Shown: positions 1 to 9,957, numbered from the stretch's first letter. The stretch: 64,000 bases of DNA from Euptelea pleiosperma (GCA_035048495.1 CM068553.1:22259190-22323189), one strand, 5' to 3'. Translations and numbers: made by a program. Notes: generated by a model not told the origin, from the letters alone.

Positions 1-1770
1 CAGCAGAATCAGTACCCATCTACTCAGAACCAGCAGTTCCAACAGGGTCAATACTCTGGACAACAGAGCACATTTCAGAATCAGCAAAGAGTTCCCCAGA
101 ACTTTCAGAACCAACAGATTGTCCCAACTAATTCTTCCGCCTATAACTATAATGCCCCGATGAGCTCGAGTCGCGAATTGGTGCCTCAGCTCCCATTAGC
201 TGCTCCCCAACAGTCGGTCCCCAAACCCGGTATCGAGGACCTTCTAGCTCAACTCATTACTCAATCTATGCAACGCCTAGAGCAACAGCAACAGCAATCC
301 ATGCTTCGTCTAGAGCAACGCTTAGGTAACCTGGAAGTTGAGAAAGCTAAAGGCATCTTCCCTAGCCAACCCATCGCTAACCCAAAAGGAAATGCCAAAG
401 GAGCAGTATATGAGATCGGTTCCCAATCTCAAAGCCAGAATGAGAATTGTCAAGGGGAGGTGCAAGCTGTAACCACCCTACGATCTGGAAAAACTGTGGA
501 CATGGGAGTCCAACCACCACCGGTGCCATCTCCAACACCCATCACTCGCACCGTGGAAACTAGTCCAAATCCTACCTCTGCTTCTTCTACCTCTGCACCA
601 ACATCAGATATCCCTGTGCAGAAATCTAAGGCTAAAGACAAATTCATTTGTCGAGTAAAGCCTCCCTTCCCGGACAGACTTATCCAAGATAAGCGGGATC
701 AGCAATTCTCTGAGATCTTAGATGTCTTTAAAGACGTCCAGATCAATATCCCATTCCTTTCTGCTATCAAGCAAATCTCCTCTTATGCCAAATTCCTCAA
801 GGACTTGTGCACAGTTAAGCGGCGTACGCATGTACCCAAAGCTGCCTTCTTGGCCGAAAAAGCTACCACGTTCATTCAACGCAACAGTGTGATCAAACAC
901 ATGGATCCAGGTAGCCCAACTGTCCAATGTGAAATTGGTGATAACTTTAGCTGCACTGCCTTGCTAGATTTAGGGGCTAGCGTTAACCTCATACCATTCT
1001 CGGTATATCAGCAGTTAGGACTAAAAGATATGAAGCCTACCAATGTCACCCTGAAATTGGCTGATCAGTCCATCAAGATTCCAAGAAGAATCATTGAAGA
1101 TGTCCTAGTAAAAGTCGCTGACTTTTATTATCCTGTGGACTTTATCATTCTCGACACTGAGCCGTGTCAGGATAACCGCATTCCGGTCATCTTAGGCCGT
1201 CCATTCCTTGCCACCGCGAACGCACACATCGGGTGCCGGGACGGAAACATGTCCATTGCTTTCGGTAACCTCAAAGCTGAGGTCAATATCTTTCGTTTAA
1301 TGCAACAAGACGCCGATCGCGATGTGGCCGATGAAATGTGTGCTGTTGAGAGTCTAATCCCGGACTCCACCGAAGATATTCTTAAACAGTGTCTAGCACA
1401 CTTTGGGGCTGACTTTGCAACAGAGTCAGCCATTTCTGATCTCAATGATCTTTTGGAGACTGCTCCACTAATAGAGATCCCCGCTCCACTCATCGAGTTC
1501 GAGCCTCTGATAACCATGGCCAGAGAACCCATCCTTCCTTTTACTACTGAAGTCAAACCTCTTCAATCCGTGTCTTCTGTGACACCTACTTTAACTCCAT
1601 CTGCTCCAACATTGGAGCTCAAGCCGCTTCCAACAGATCTTTCCTATGCCTATCTTGGTCCTAAGGAAACCTACCCTATCATTATTGCTTCCGCTTTGTC
1701 TGCGAGTGAATGTAAGAAACTTCTCGAGCTGCTCAACGAGCACAAACCCTCGGTGATATTCGTGGCATAA
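1..1770 (+). pseudogene. gag-pol: Element A gag C-terminus and protease (5' partial)
   Basis: The frame is open from base 1 to the TAA at 1768-1770. The N-terminal Gag domain and zinc knuckle lie upstream of the window. What is visible is a Q/N-rich stretch (bases 1-330), then a proline/serine linker, then the conserved block PPFPDRL...INIPFLSAIKQ...YAKFLKDLC (about 660-810) typical of plant Athila/Tat polyproteins. The aspartic protease follows, with catalytic motif DLGAS starting at base 967 and the flap/ILGRPFLAT block near 1186-1212. Athila proteases have DLGA in place of the retroviral DSGA. The frame is lost after base 1746, where a net 16-base deletion relative to H replaces the expected sequence. 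The protein would otherwise run on into RT without a stop, as in H and I. Confidence 0.92.
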
Positions 1771-4501
1771 ACCCCTCGGTGTGCCAACATCACATCTATC
1801 TCGAGGATGAATCCAAAACCTCTCGAGAACACTAGAGGAGGTTGAACCCCTCTTGAAGGATGTAGTCCGGGATGAGGTCCTTAAACTATTAGATGCGGGT
1901 ATCATTTATCCCATCTCCGATAGCAAATGGGTGAGTCCTATTCATGTCGTCCCTAAAAAGGCAGGATTCACAGTTGTGGAAAATGAGAACAAGGAAATGG
2001 TCACCCAGCGCCTGAAGAAAGGGTGGAGAGTCTGCATCGATTACCGACGACTCAACACCAACACTAGGAAGGACCATTTTCCTTTACCCTTCATAGACCA
2101 GATGTTGGAGAGACTAGCAGGTCACTCCTATTACTGCTTCCTTGATGCTTACTCAGGGTATAATCAAATACCCATCGCCCCTGAGGATCACGAGAAGACA
2201 ACTTTCACCTGTCCCTTTGGCACTTTTGCCTACAAGCGCATGCCCTTTGGCCTCTGCAATGCACCCGCGACCTTTCAAAGGTGTATGATGAGCATATTCT
2301 CTGACATGGTGGAAAAATTCCTCGAAGTCTTTATGGACGACTTCTCAGTCTTTGGGTCATCCTTTGATAACTGTCTGAACCATCTAGGGCTTGTACTTCA
2401 ACGCTGTCAGGACAAGCAACTTGTCCTCAATTGGGAGAAATGCCACTTCATGGTGACGAAGGGCATTGTTCTGGGACATGTCATTTCCCATCAGGGCATT
2501 GAGGTCGACAAAGCTAAAATCGATATCATCTCGACCTTGCCTACTCTTAAGGCTGTGCGTGACATCTGGTCCTTTTTGGGACACGGAGGATTCTATAGGT
2601 GATTCATCAAGGACTTCTCTCAAATCGCTCAATCTCTGTCCCATCTTCTGGCTAAAGATAGTCCTTTCGACTTTAATGCTGACTGTGTCAAGGCATTTGA
2701 GCGTCTCAAATCTGAGCTCACTACTGCGCCCATTATCCGTCCCCCGGACTGGACTCTACCTTTTGAGGTAATGTGCGATGCTTCTGACTACGCCTTAGGA
2801 GCCGTTCTAGGGCAGAGAGTTGACAAACGGTCACACGTGATCTACTACGCGAGCAAAACTCTTAACTCTGCCCAAATGAATTACTCCACCACTGAGAAAG
2901 AACTCCTGGCGGTAGTCTTCGCCCTTGATAAATTCCGTCAGTACCTCTTAGCCACTAAGGTGGTCGTGTACACTGATCATGCAGGCCTTCGTTATCTTAT
3001 GTCGAAAAAGGAAACCAAGCCTCGATTAATTCGATGGATTCTCTTACTGCAGGAATTCGACCTCGAGATTAAGGATAAGAAAGGAACTGAGAATGTAGTG
3101 GCTGATCACTTGTCTAGACTGACTTTAGAGTCATCCTTCGACACCCAGCCCATCCCTAAAACCTTTCCAGACGAACAACTGTTCGCCATCTCCGTTCATC
3201 CATGGTATGCTGACATTGTCAACTACCTTGTCACCGAAGAAATGCCTTCACACTGGTCAAAACAGGACAAAAGCCAATTCCTAGCAAGAGTTAAGTATTA
3301 CTCTTGGGATGACCCTTATTTGTATAAATACTGTCCTGACCAGATCATTCGTCTCTGTGTACCTGAGTCGGACCAACTCAGTATCTTGTCCTCGTGTCAT
3401 GACCAACCTTGTGGTGGTCATTTCAGCACTAAGAAGAATGCAGAAAAAGTGCTGCAATGCGGATTCTACTGGCCCACATTATTTAAAGATGCCCACATCT
3501 ACGGCAAAACCTGTCCTAATTGCCAGCATCTAGGCCGCATCTCCCAGAGGAACATGATGCCCCTAACTCCCATCCAGGTCGATGAGATATTTGACATTTG
3601 GGGCATCGACTTCATGGGCCCCTTTCCCGTTTCCTATGGTTTTGAGTACATTCTCCTTGCGGTAGACTATGTATCCAAATGGATAGAAGCCATTCCCACC
3701 AAGACCAATGACCACAAAGTGGTAGTCAAATTCCTAAAGGAGTTCATCTTCGCCCGATTCGGTGCCCCTAAGGCCATCATTAGTGATGGGGGCACCCATT
3801 TCTGCAACAGGATATTCGAGCAATTAATGAAAAAGTATGGGATAACCCACAAGGTTGCCCTAGCTTATCATCCGCAGACTAGTGGTCAAGTGGAGGTTTC
3901 TAATCGTCAGATCAAGCAGATCTTGGAGAAGACAGTCAATACCACACGTAAAGACTGGTCTACTCGTCTCACTGATGCTTTATGGGCATACAGAACCGCC
4001 TACAAGACCCCACTCAATATGTCTCCCTATCGTCTCGTCTTTGGGAAACCCTGTCATCTTCCGGTAGAGATTGAACATCGTGCCCTGTGGGCCATTAAGA
4101 AGCTCAACTTCGACCTAGACTCCGCAGGGGAGGAGCAGAAACTTCAAATGAATGAGTTAGAAGAAATCAGAAATGATGCCTACAACTTGTCCAAGAATTA
4201 TAAAGCAAAAATGAAGTGGATACATGACAAGAGCATCCTCAAGAAAGAGTTCCATCTAGGACAGAAGGTCCTTCTTTATAATTCTCGTCTCCATCTCTTC
4301 CCTGGGAAACTGAAATCTAGGTGGACCGGTCCTTATACGGTCACCGCAGTCACACCCTTTGGGGCAATCACTATTGAGGACCCCAAGGATCACTCCTCAT
4401 TCCAGGTAAATGGCCAGCGTCTTAAGCAATTCCATGAACTTGATGTATCGTTCATTCAGACTTTTGAAATTGATCTCATCGATCCTGTCTATGTCGACTG
4501 A
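1771..4501 (+). pseudogene. gag-pol: Element A pol: RT, RNase H and integrase, inactivated
   Basis: This is the continuation of the A polyprotein. RT shows the VCIDYRRLN block near 2030, [10 protein letters not shown] near 2250 and catalytic FMDD at 2330-2341. RNase H begins with [10 protein letters not shown] at 2774 and includes [15 protein letters not shown] and YTDHA. Integrase has a zinc-binding H...H...CPNC domain (about 3396-3530) and the triad D 3608-3610, D 3785-3787, E 3893-3895, spaced D(58)D(35)E. It ends with TGA at 4499-4501. Breaks: a one-base deletion near 1848 (compared with H), an amber TAG at 1833-1835 shared with H, and TGA at 2600-2602 where sibling I has an arginine codon (CGA would be one transition away). 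The integrase catalytic residues remain intact, so the damage looks post-insertional and moderate. Confidence 0.92.
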
Positions 4502-4535
4502 TGATCCACTCAGTCTCCTGTGCTCCAACTTGGTT

Positions 4536-4554
4536 GGGGGTGCCAGTCACCCCC
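4536..4554 (+). other. Post-pol hairpin, GGGGGTG/CACCCCC
   Basis: A 7-bp GC-rich stem with a 5-base loop begins 35 bases after the pol stop and overlaps the G-run of a polypurine-like motif (GGTTGGGGGT). Equivalent hairpins occur in C (11847-11865), E (22215-22233), H (39643-39663) and I (43314-43332). The pairing is seen directly. A role in termination, export or priming is only inference. Confidence 0.7.
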
Positions 4555-4816
4555 GTCATGTCTGGCTGAAGACGTAAAACTTAGTGCTTTCGGAAAGGCA
4601 ATTCTGGTATTCGTAGAGTACATGAGTCTCATGTATTTGTTATTACTGTTATATCTCTGGAAATGCAGGTACATTCATTCTTCCGATCATTAGGTACCAC
4701 ACACTGTCGAGTTTCTGCCGACTTGGTAACATCCTCCCTGAACCTTTGCATCATCGTCACCGATTTTTCATCATTTTATGTCCCGGTCATGAGCACCGAG
4801 GACGGTGCTGTATTTT

Positions 4817-4830
4817 GGTTGGGGGTGGGG
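4817..4830 (+). other. Internal polypurine-like motif
   Basis: GGTTGGGGGTGGGG resembles the real polypurine tract at 6429-6440 and is followed 31 bases later by an A-rich tract (4862-4898). Versions occur at the same place in E, H and I, and a degenerate one in C. It may act as a second plus-strand primer, but that is inference. Confidence 0.5.
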
Positions 4831-5231
4831 TATTTACCAAAACTCATGTCTTCATTTTGATAAAAAAAAAAAAATAGAAAAAAAAAAAAAAAAAAAACTT
4901 TTTATTTTTGGGGTGATTTCCGATGTTCTCCAAAAGTTTTCTAGAATTTCAAAAAATGTGTCAAATACCCTGACTTGGATTAGCTAAAAACCTTTGTTAA
5001 GTCAGTATTGAGGATGTCAATTTTTGTTTAAAGTTAGCGTTGAGTCAAGTCAAGCGTGACTACAGCAGGTTTGAAAACTCAGAAAAACTCATATTCGGCA
5101 CAATTGTACACTATCAATATCAGAGTCACCCTAAGTTTAGAAATTCTGGAGATCCTGTGAGAATAATTGTGGAGACCTAACCCAGTGAGCTTTCGAGCCT
5201 TTAATCAATTCAGAGTGTTATACAACAATTC

Positions 5232-5250
5232 TGAGTCACAAGATGACTCA
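5232..5250 (+). promoter_or_regulatory. Inverted GCN4/AP-1-like dyad TGAGTCA-n5-TGACTCA
   Basis: Two TGAGTCA motifs face each other across the 5-base spacer CAAGA. TGASTCA is the classic binding core of GCN4/AP-1-type bZIP factors. The dyad is unchanged in C (11154-11172), E (21499-21517), H (38965-38983) and I (42622-42640), each with spacer TCTTG read on the plus strand. It could work as a DNA protein-binding site or as an RNA hairpin. Confidence 0.6.
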
Positions 5251-5451
5251 CTATTCTTCATGCCCGCAATATTCGTTGAGAGATCTCATTATCTTTTGCT
5301 TCGATCATAAAACTCGGAACGACATCAACATTGGATTACTACGACAGAACCTTCTCTATATCCAGTCAAGACAGTATACATGATAGTGTAAACCCTAGAA
5401 AATGATTTAGGCCATTTTTTTGGAACCATTCAGCCTTTTTACTCACCTGAA

Positions 5452-5814
5452 TTATACTTCACTAGAAACCCCTTGAACCTTTCTATAAAAGCCTTTTATT
5501 TGCAAACCCATCAACCTAAAATCCAGTCCAGCTACGAAACATGACTGGCTACCTTTATTTTGAGATGGACAAAAGAATAACTGATGTGGGTGTACCGCGA
5601 AAAAGAAAAGTAAAGAAGAAGAATCAAAAGGAAAAGAAAGTGGTTCAAGCCAAAAACAAAATATAGAAAGAAAGTATGAAGAAGAGCTGAAAAGAAATTG
5701 AGCAGTCTCAGAAATATCAAGAAAAGGAGAAAAAAAATACGAAAAAAGGAAAAAGAACCAGATAATGGTGTTACGTCGCAGGAAAAATTCAAGAAAATGG
5801 CAATATCCTCTCAA
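5452..5814 (-). other. Antisense open frame in the 3' UTR of A (120 codons)
   Basis: This frame is antisense to the element. The first two thirds are a pyrimidine-rich, F/L/S-rich hydrophobic stretch, and the last 40 codons are of normal composition (ending GFYRKVQGVSSEV). A closely related frame is open in H (38387-38764), and more distant ones, aligned in the same register over their tails, in E (20991-21350) and C (10691-10957). I has a stop in the tail. Another frame through the same tract is also open in A and H, which argues for low complexity rather than selection. No known domain is recognised. Confidence 0.3.
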
Positions 5815-6428
5815 GATCTTTGAAATCCTGTATTCCTTTATCTCTCTACACCTGACCTAAGCCTCATTACAACCCAAGAAAGTCCTACTTGATTCTAGGA
5901 TAGTACGATCATAAAATGTGGAGATTGGAGAAAGAGAAGCTATAGAGTTTGATCTGACGTTCCTGAGTGAAGTGGTATTCCAATCATGAGATCTTCTTCT
6001 GTTAAAGATGTCCTTCCTTCAAATAATACATATGTGAGATCTTTACTTTCATCAACACATCTCCTCACATATAAATTGAGAGAAAAGAAGAAAACCCTTC
6101 TTGTGTGATTCTATTCTGAGTGCTAAACATGCGAGATTTGAGGTCGAGGCATAAAAACTTAGAGGTGATCTGGAAATCTTTACTGTAGGATGATGAGAAT
6201 GTTGAGCACACACACACACGCAGAGTCTGACTATTCTGGGTCATGATAGATCAGTCTGTAGTCTTGCCAAAACTTTCCAACTCTTCGCTAGCATGTAACT
6301 GTTTTTGCATCCATTCAATGATTTGACGAACGGTGTTTTCCCGGAGCTAATGTGAAAGTGTGCAGCATGTGCAGAGCCCTTTTAAGCTCATTTATTTCGC
6401 ACTAATTGCCAAGGATTGGCAATATGCT

Positions 6429-6440
6429 GGTTGGGGGTTG
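6429..6440 (+). other. Polypurine tract of A
   Basis: GGTTGGGGGTTG directly abuts the TGATATTCGC start of the 3' LTR, as expected for the plus-strand primer. The complement CAACCCCCAACC sits at the same place in C, E and H, and a variant in I. Confidence 0.85.
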
Positions 6441-7100
6441 TGATATTCGCTCAAAAGTGCTTATTTTAAGCAATTATCCTTTTAGCGTTATTGCATTCTC
6501 CTACGTAAAATGCTCTATTTATCTATTTTTCTACGTAATAGTCTCTTCTGTTGCGTAGAACACACTTTTCTGGATGAAATGGTATATTTGCATGCATTAA
6601 ACACATTTTCGGAAGTCTAGATATTAAGCCGTTCTGATAAAGTCTCATTACGCGCTTCTTCTGTCGCAGGAAACCCCGATGGGACGATTCTCGAGACTTG
6701 TGGGCCCAAATTGATCATGAAAGCCCATTATCAAAGCTTAAAGAGCCCACATGCTATGACTAGAAGATATGGGCCAAATATGGGCTGAATAAGAAGACCA
6801 AAAAACTGGCCCAAAGAACGAAGAAAGCAAGAGAGCCAATGACCAAGAGACGACCAAAGCGTTTAAAGCCACATGAGTCAGCAAAGAATGATAGTCGACT
6901 CTACTGGAGAAGCGTGAGGATGGTCACAGTGAAGACCAGGGTTCCAGACCCTCCGCCAGGGCTTTTCTCTCTATTTTCTGATACTTTTTCTCTCATCTCT
7001 CCTTATTCTCTATCTCTCTTCATCTCTCAGTCCTCGAATCTACTGACCTAACCCCAGAACTCCTGTCCATCGGCTCTATCTCATCTCCCTTAGCTTTCTG

Positions 7101-7160
7101 ACCGTTGGATCTTCCATCGGACCGTTGGATCTTCAATCGGACCGTTGGATCTCTCTAGAT
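7101..7160 (+). repeat. Three tandem 20-bp units in the LTR
   Basis: The unit ACCGTTGGATCTTCCATCGG is repeated three times, with divergence in the last copy. The same array is present on the other strand in D (16899-16949), J (27897-27947) and, with four units, H (37026-37100). It lies upstream of the candidate TATA box, so in U3. It may be an enhancer-like array. Confidence 0.8.
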
Positions 7161-7414
7161 CCGTCGATCTACCAATCTGAGTCCTAATCAAGTCACCATC
7201 CATCCGATCGCCATCAGACTGTCTGTCACATCATCTTGTGAGACAATGGACATCACAAATCCATGTGGGCCAGTAACCGGGCCCATCATCATCGACCCGC
7301 TGTCCGACCAGTTAGTGGACCCCGTGAATTTCCAAAGAATTTTAATTAAATTTCAAAAAAACTGGGGGTCCACTAATTGGGGAAATTCCCCATAGAAAAA
7401 TAGATTTTTACTTA

Positions 7415-7418
<4 letters not shown>

Positions 7419-7470
<52 letters not shown>
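7419..7470 (+). repeat. TA microsatellite followed by T tract
   Basis: (TA)n occupies about 7419-7455 and is followed by a run of T to about 7470, immediately upstream of the candidate core promoter. Confidence 0.9.
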
Positions 7471-7471
<1 letters not shown>

Positions 7472-7475
7472 ATTT

Positions 7476-7520
7476 TATAAATACCCTATTTCCATTAATG
7501 GAAATAGGGAGCTTTAAAAG
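7476..7520 (+). promoter_or_regulatory. Candidate LTR core promoter with 26-bp palindrome
   Basis: TATAAATA (7476-7483) touches a perfect 26-bp palindrome at 7484-7509 with half-site CCCTATTTCCATT. Next comes TTTAAAAGG (7513-7521), aligned with TTTATAAG in D and J and with TATATAAAGG in H. Either A/T motif could be the TATA box. The palindrome is exact in D (16589-16614) and J (27578-27603). The transcription start is not determinable from sequence alone. Confidence 0.5.
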
Positions 7521-7629
7521 GAGAAGGAGAGGGGTTCGTTCGAACCCTAATCCCCCTTCAATCTCTTCCTCTCCTTCCCCCAAAACTCCCTGGAGGTTTT
7601 CGGCGCTTTCTTCTTCTTCTTCTTCTCAA

Positions 7630-7654
7630 CCGGAGTTGCAACCTGCAACTCCGG
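7630..7654 (+). repeat. LTR leader inverted repeat (CCGGAGTTGCA arms)
   Basis: Arms CCGGAGTTGCA (7630-7640) and TGCAACTCCGG (7644-7654) are separated by 3 bases. An imperfect second copy is at 7789-7813. It lies about 120-150 bases downstream of the candidate TATA boxes, hence probably in transcribed R/U5, where the RNA could fold or dimerise. Confidence 0.75.
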
Positions 7655-9153
7655 CTGGTGCAACTTGCTGCCATCTCAGGCGCTCCTTGGAGTCGCAAGA
7701 CCGCTGCACAACACCCTTTCATCACCGTTCCACCCCACGTCCTCTCCTCTTTCCCTCCTTATTCTCCTTCTTCTTCTTCAATTGGTTACCGGAGTTGCAG
7801 ACCTACAACTCCGACAATCAGATCTGCAACTCCTTCCTCTTTCTCCATCGTGGATTGGAACACTGCCTGAGGCGTTCCTTCTTCATCGATGAACTCCATC
7901 TCCGCCTTCTCCTATAGCAGCACCCAGTTGCAGACCGTTATCTTCATTTTTTTTTTGTGGAATACCTGCAACTGTCTTCTCCTTCACGGCTTGCACCTGT
8001 TTCACCGCCTCTTGCTATTGATTCCGGCGAGAAGCTCGTCGGAATCTTCACTACACCTACCAGCAATACCTCCCTTCCTCTTTGCTTCACCCATCGTTCC
8101 ACCACATATCCTTGCTGGCCAAACCAGCAGGAACGTCAACACGTTCTCTCCCTGGTGTTGCTTCTTGATCTCCCTAAACCTGCTCCTTGGACCAGCAACG
8201 GTCATTTCTTCCTTTCTCGGACAGCAACCCCTCCTCTTGCCGCCAGCCACCATTAGCTTGTCTTCTCCAACCTGCATCTCCTGCTAGTGCGCCCACCAAC
8301 TCAAGCGAGCCACCACGAGACAGTGCGTCTCCACTCCTCCCTAATTTTCATCCCCAATTTGCAATCCTTGGACGAGACCAGCGACTCCAGCAAGTTTCTT
8401 CTCAGGCTGATCAAAACACGCATGCAAAAGTAGACAACAGCAGGTCATATTCCTCTCTTCCACGTGGCTCACACAGGGCAGCACCCTTCTCTCTAGCCCA
8501 ATACCACCGTGTAGCTAAGGCTGCATCACAATTTCCTCGCCTTGCTGTACGTCACAGCAACATCTCGGGTTAGTCCAAGGATTGACTTACAACAGCATGC
8601 ACCCTACGGTCTTGGCCTACATATCTCCTTGCTCACAACCGGGCTGCGTACATCACCTTCACTCTGGGTAGATTGTCGCATCACCCTTGCGGCACTTTCA
8701 TCCAAGGTTTGATCTCTCTCCCTTTTCTTTCGCTAAATCCTCTCTTTTTCTCTATATCTCTTTTTATCTCTCTATAGAGTAGTCTCTCTTTCTAGAGATC
8801 TCTTTCTCACTTTCTCTCTCTACTTCATTTTCTCTCTCTAACTCTCTTTAGAATTTTTTTCTTTAAAATTGCTTTTTAGTTTATCTTATTTTATTTTATG
8901 TTCGATTCAAGCATTGTAATAGACATTTTGATTACTTAATGATGAAGTTTATTTTTATCTATTATTTCTTGAGATGGTCCGTCAGTTTTTGTTCTTATTC
9001 ACGCTAATCCGACTAATCCCGAGTGCGGATCGACATCCGACACGAGCCACTGTGCAAAATTGCCCATTTTATAGGTTAAAAGTCTCGGATAAATTAAAAA
9101 TGTGTTGAAGTTAGGGTTTCCGTAACCAACGACGCGGAAAAACCCTACTTTCA

Positions 9154-9697
9154 CCTAGGTCATGGGCCAAGATAAATAGATAGAGAGAGAAATAGGAGAG
9201 AAGTGAGAGAAAAATACAAAAATAAAAGCATTGGAGGGTCTTGAACCCTGATTTTCTTTATTCTTTCTCGTCCACTCTACCAATTAGTCAAACTTATCTT
9301 TTGATGTCAATTGGTGTGGCCTTTAACACCTAAGTCCTTCTCTTGGTCTCCAGCTATTCTTCTCTCTCTTAGTCTTTGTTCCGGCTCTACGATCCTTTAA
9401 GCTTTGATAGAAGTCTTTTGTGGTTGATCATGGGCCTGCAGTCCTCGAGAATCGCCCGATAGGGTCTCCTGCAAGTGAAAAAGTGTGTAATGAGATTCAA
9501 CTAAAATGACTTGATACTGGACTATCCGAAATGCGTATATTTCATGCAAATAGTCAATTTTCGTCGAAAGAATGCATTTTACATAATGGAAGAAACTCTT
9601 ACGTGAAAAAGTCGATGGAAAGACAAGTTTTACGTAGGAGAATGCGACATCGCTATAAGGATAATGGCTTAAAATAAGCACTTTTGAGTGAATATCA
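9154..9697 (-). mobile_element. LTR fragment B, split by insertion of A
   Basis: This is minus-strand LTR sequence ending GAGTGAATATCA at 9697. Its left part resembles the LTR of I (compare 51465-51960), including the GGTCATGGG remnant and the AGGAGAG/GTCTTGAACCC stretch. The rest of B must lie beyond the left edge of the window, on the other side of A. The right TSD would be ACATT (9698-9702). Whether B was a solo LTR or part of a full element is not visible. Confidence 0.8.
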
Positions 9698-9957
9698 ACA
9701 TTCCATCAAAATTGTCCGATTAGTGCTTCTGCGATTGAAAAGTTGCGTAACGAGATTTTTACAAACGACTTTGGATGTGGGTCAAATAAATGCGTATGAA
9801 AGCATGCGAATATACCATTTTGACTAGAAAAGTACGTTCTATGCAACAAAAGAAACTCTTACGTAGAAAAGTTGATAATTATGACAGTTTTACGTAGGAG
9901 AGTGTGATAACGCCAGAAGAATAATTGCTTAAAATAAGCACTTTTGAGCGAATATCA
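9698..9957 (-). mobile_element. Inner end of the 3' LTR of element C
   Basis: The last 260 bases of an LTR ending GAGCGAATATCA at 9957, directly followed by the complement of the polypurine tract. The sequence matches the corresponding end of the E LTR (20046-20305). B interrupts the LTR at 9697, and its remaining part lies off the window. Confidence 0.85.

Larger units (their letters stand above)
4502..6428 (+). other. Element A 3' untranslated region
   Basis: There are 1.9 kb between the pol stop and the polypurine tract with no sense ORF of note. Athila elements often carry an env-like ORF here, but none is recognisable. It holds a hairpin at 4536-4554, a polypurine-like motif at 4817-4830, an A tract at 4862-4898, a TGAGTCA/TGACTCA dyad at 5232-5250, an antisense open frame at 5452-5814 and a short CA repeat near 6211. 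The same order of features recurs in C, E, H and I, so the region is a conserved part of the family rather than filler. Confidence 0.8.
1..9153 (+). mobile_element. Element A: Athila-type Ty3/gypsy LTR retrotransposon, 5' part off window
   Basis: The plus-strand element enters the window inside gag and runs through protease, RT, RNase H, integrase, a 3' untranslated region, a polypurine tract and a complete 3' LTR ending in TTTCA at 9153. The base after it resumes minus-strand LTR sequence (B), so A inserted into an LTR of its own family. The right-hand TSD should be CCTAG at 9154-9158, but the left copy is outside the window and cannot be checked. The gag-pol frame is broken, so A is non-autonomous. 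Confidence 0.93.
6441..9153 (+). mobile_element. 3' LTR of element A (2713 bp)
   Basis: The LTR begins TGATATTCGCTCAAAAGTGC after the polypurine tract and ends ACCCTACTTTCA. The first 230 bases carry repeated TACGTA/ACGC cores. Three exact-length 20-bp repeats lie at 7101-7160, a TA/T tract at 7419-7470, and candidate TATA boxes flank a 26-bp palindrome (7484-7509). Leader inverted repeats lie near 7630 and 7789, and the 3' half is rich in CT. Small open frames between 7498 and 8573 are proline/serine-rich by-products of CT-rich sequence and show no domain. The closest LTRs here are D, J and H. Confidence 0.92.

Noticed and set aside
4817..4830. G-quadruplex in the polypurine-like motif
   Set aside because: The G runs are too few and uneven for a four-tract quadruplex.
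4502..6428. Possible env-like gene between pol and the 3' LTR
   Set aside because: No sense frame over about 65 codons, and no signal or transmembrane pattern shared among copies.
7419..7470. TA/T tract as a possible satellite or matrix-attachment region
   Set aside because: A short simple repeat within one LTR, with no array structure.
7498..8573. Overlapping open frames in the A LTR (Ser/Pro/Leu-rich)
   Set aside because: They lie in CT-rich LTR sequence, several frames are open at once, they match no domain and are not kept in D, J or H.
9154..9697. B as a proven solo LTR
   Set aside because: Only one end is in the window, so neither its TSD pair nor the presence of an internal region can be tested.
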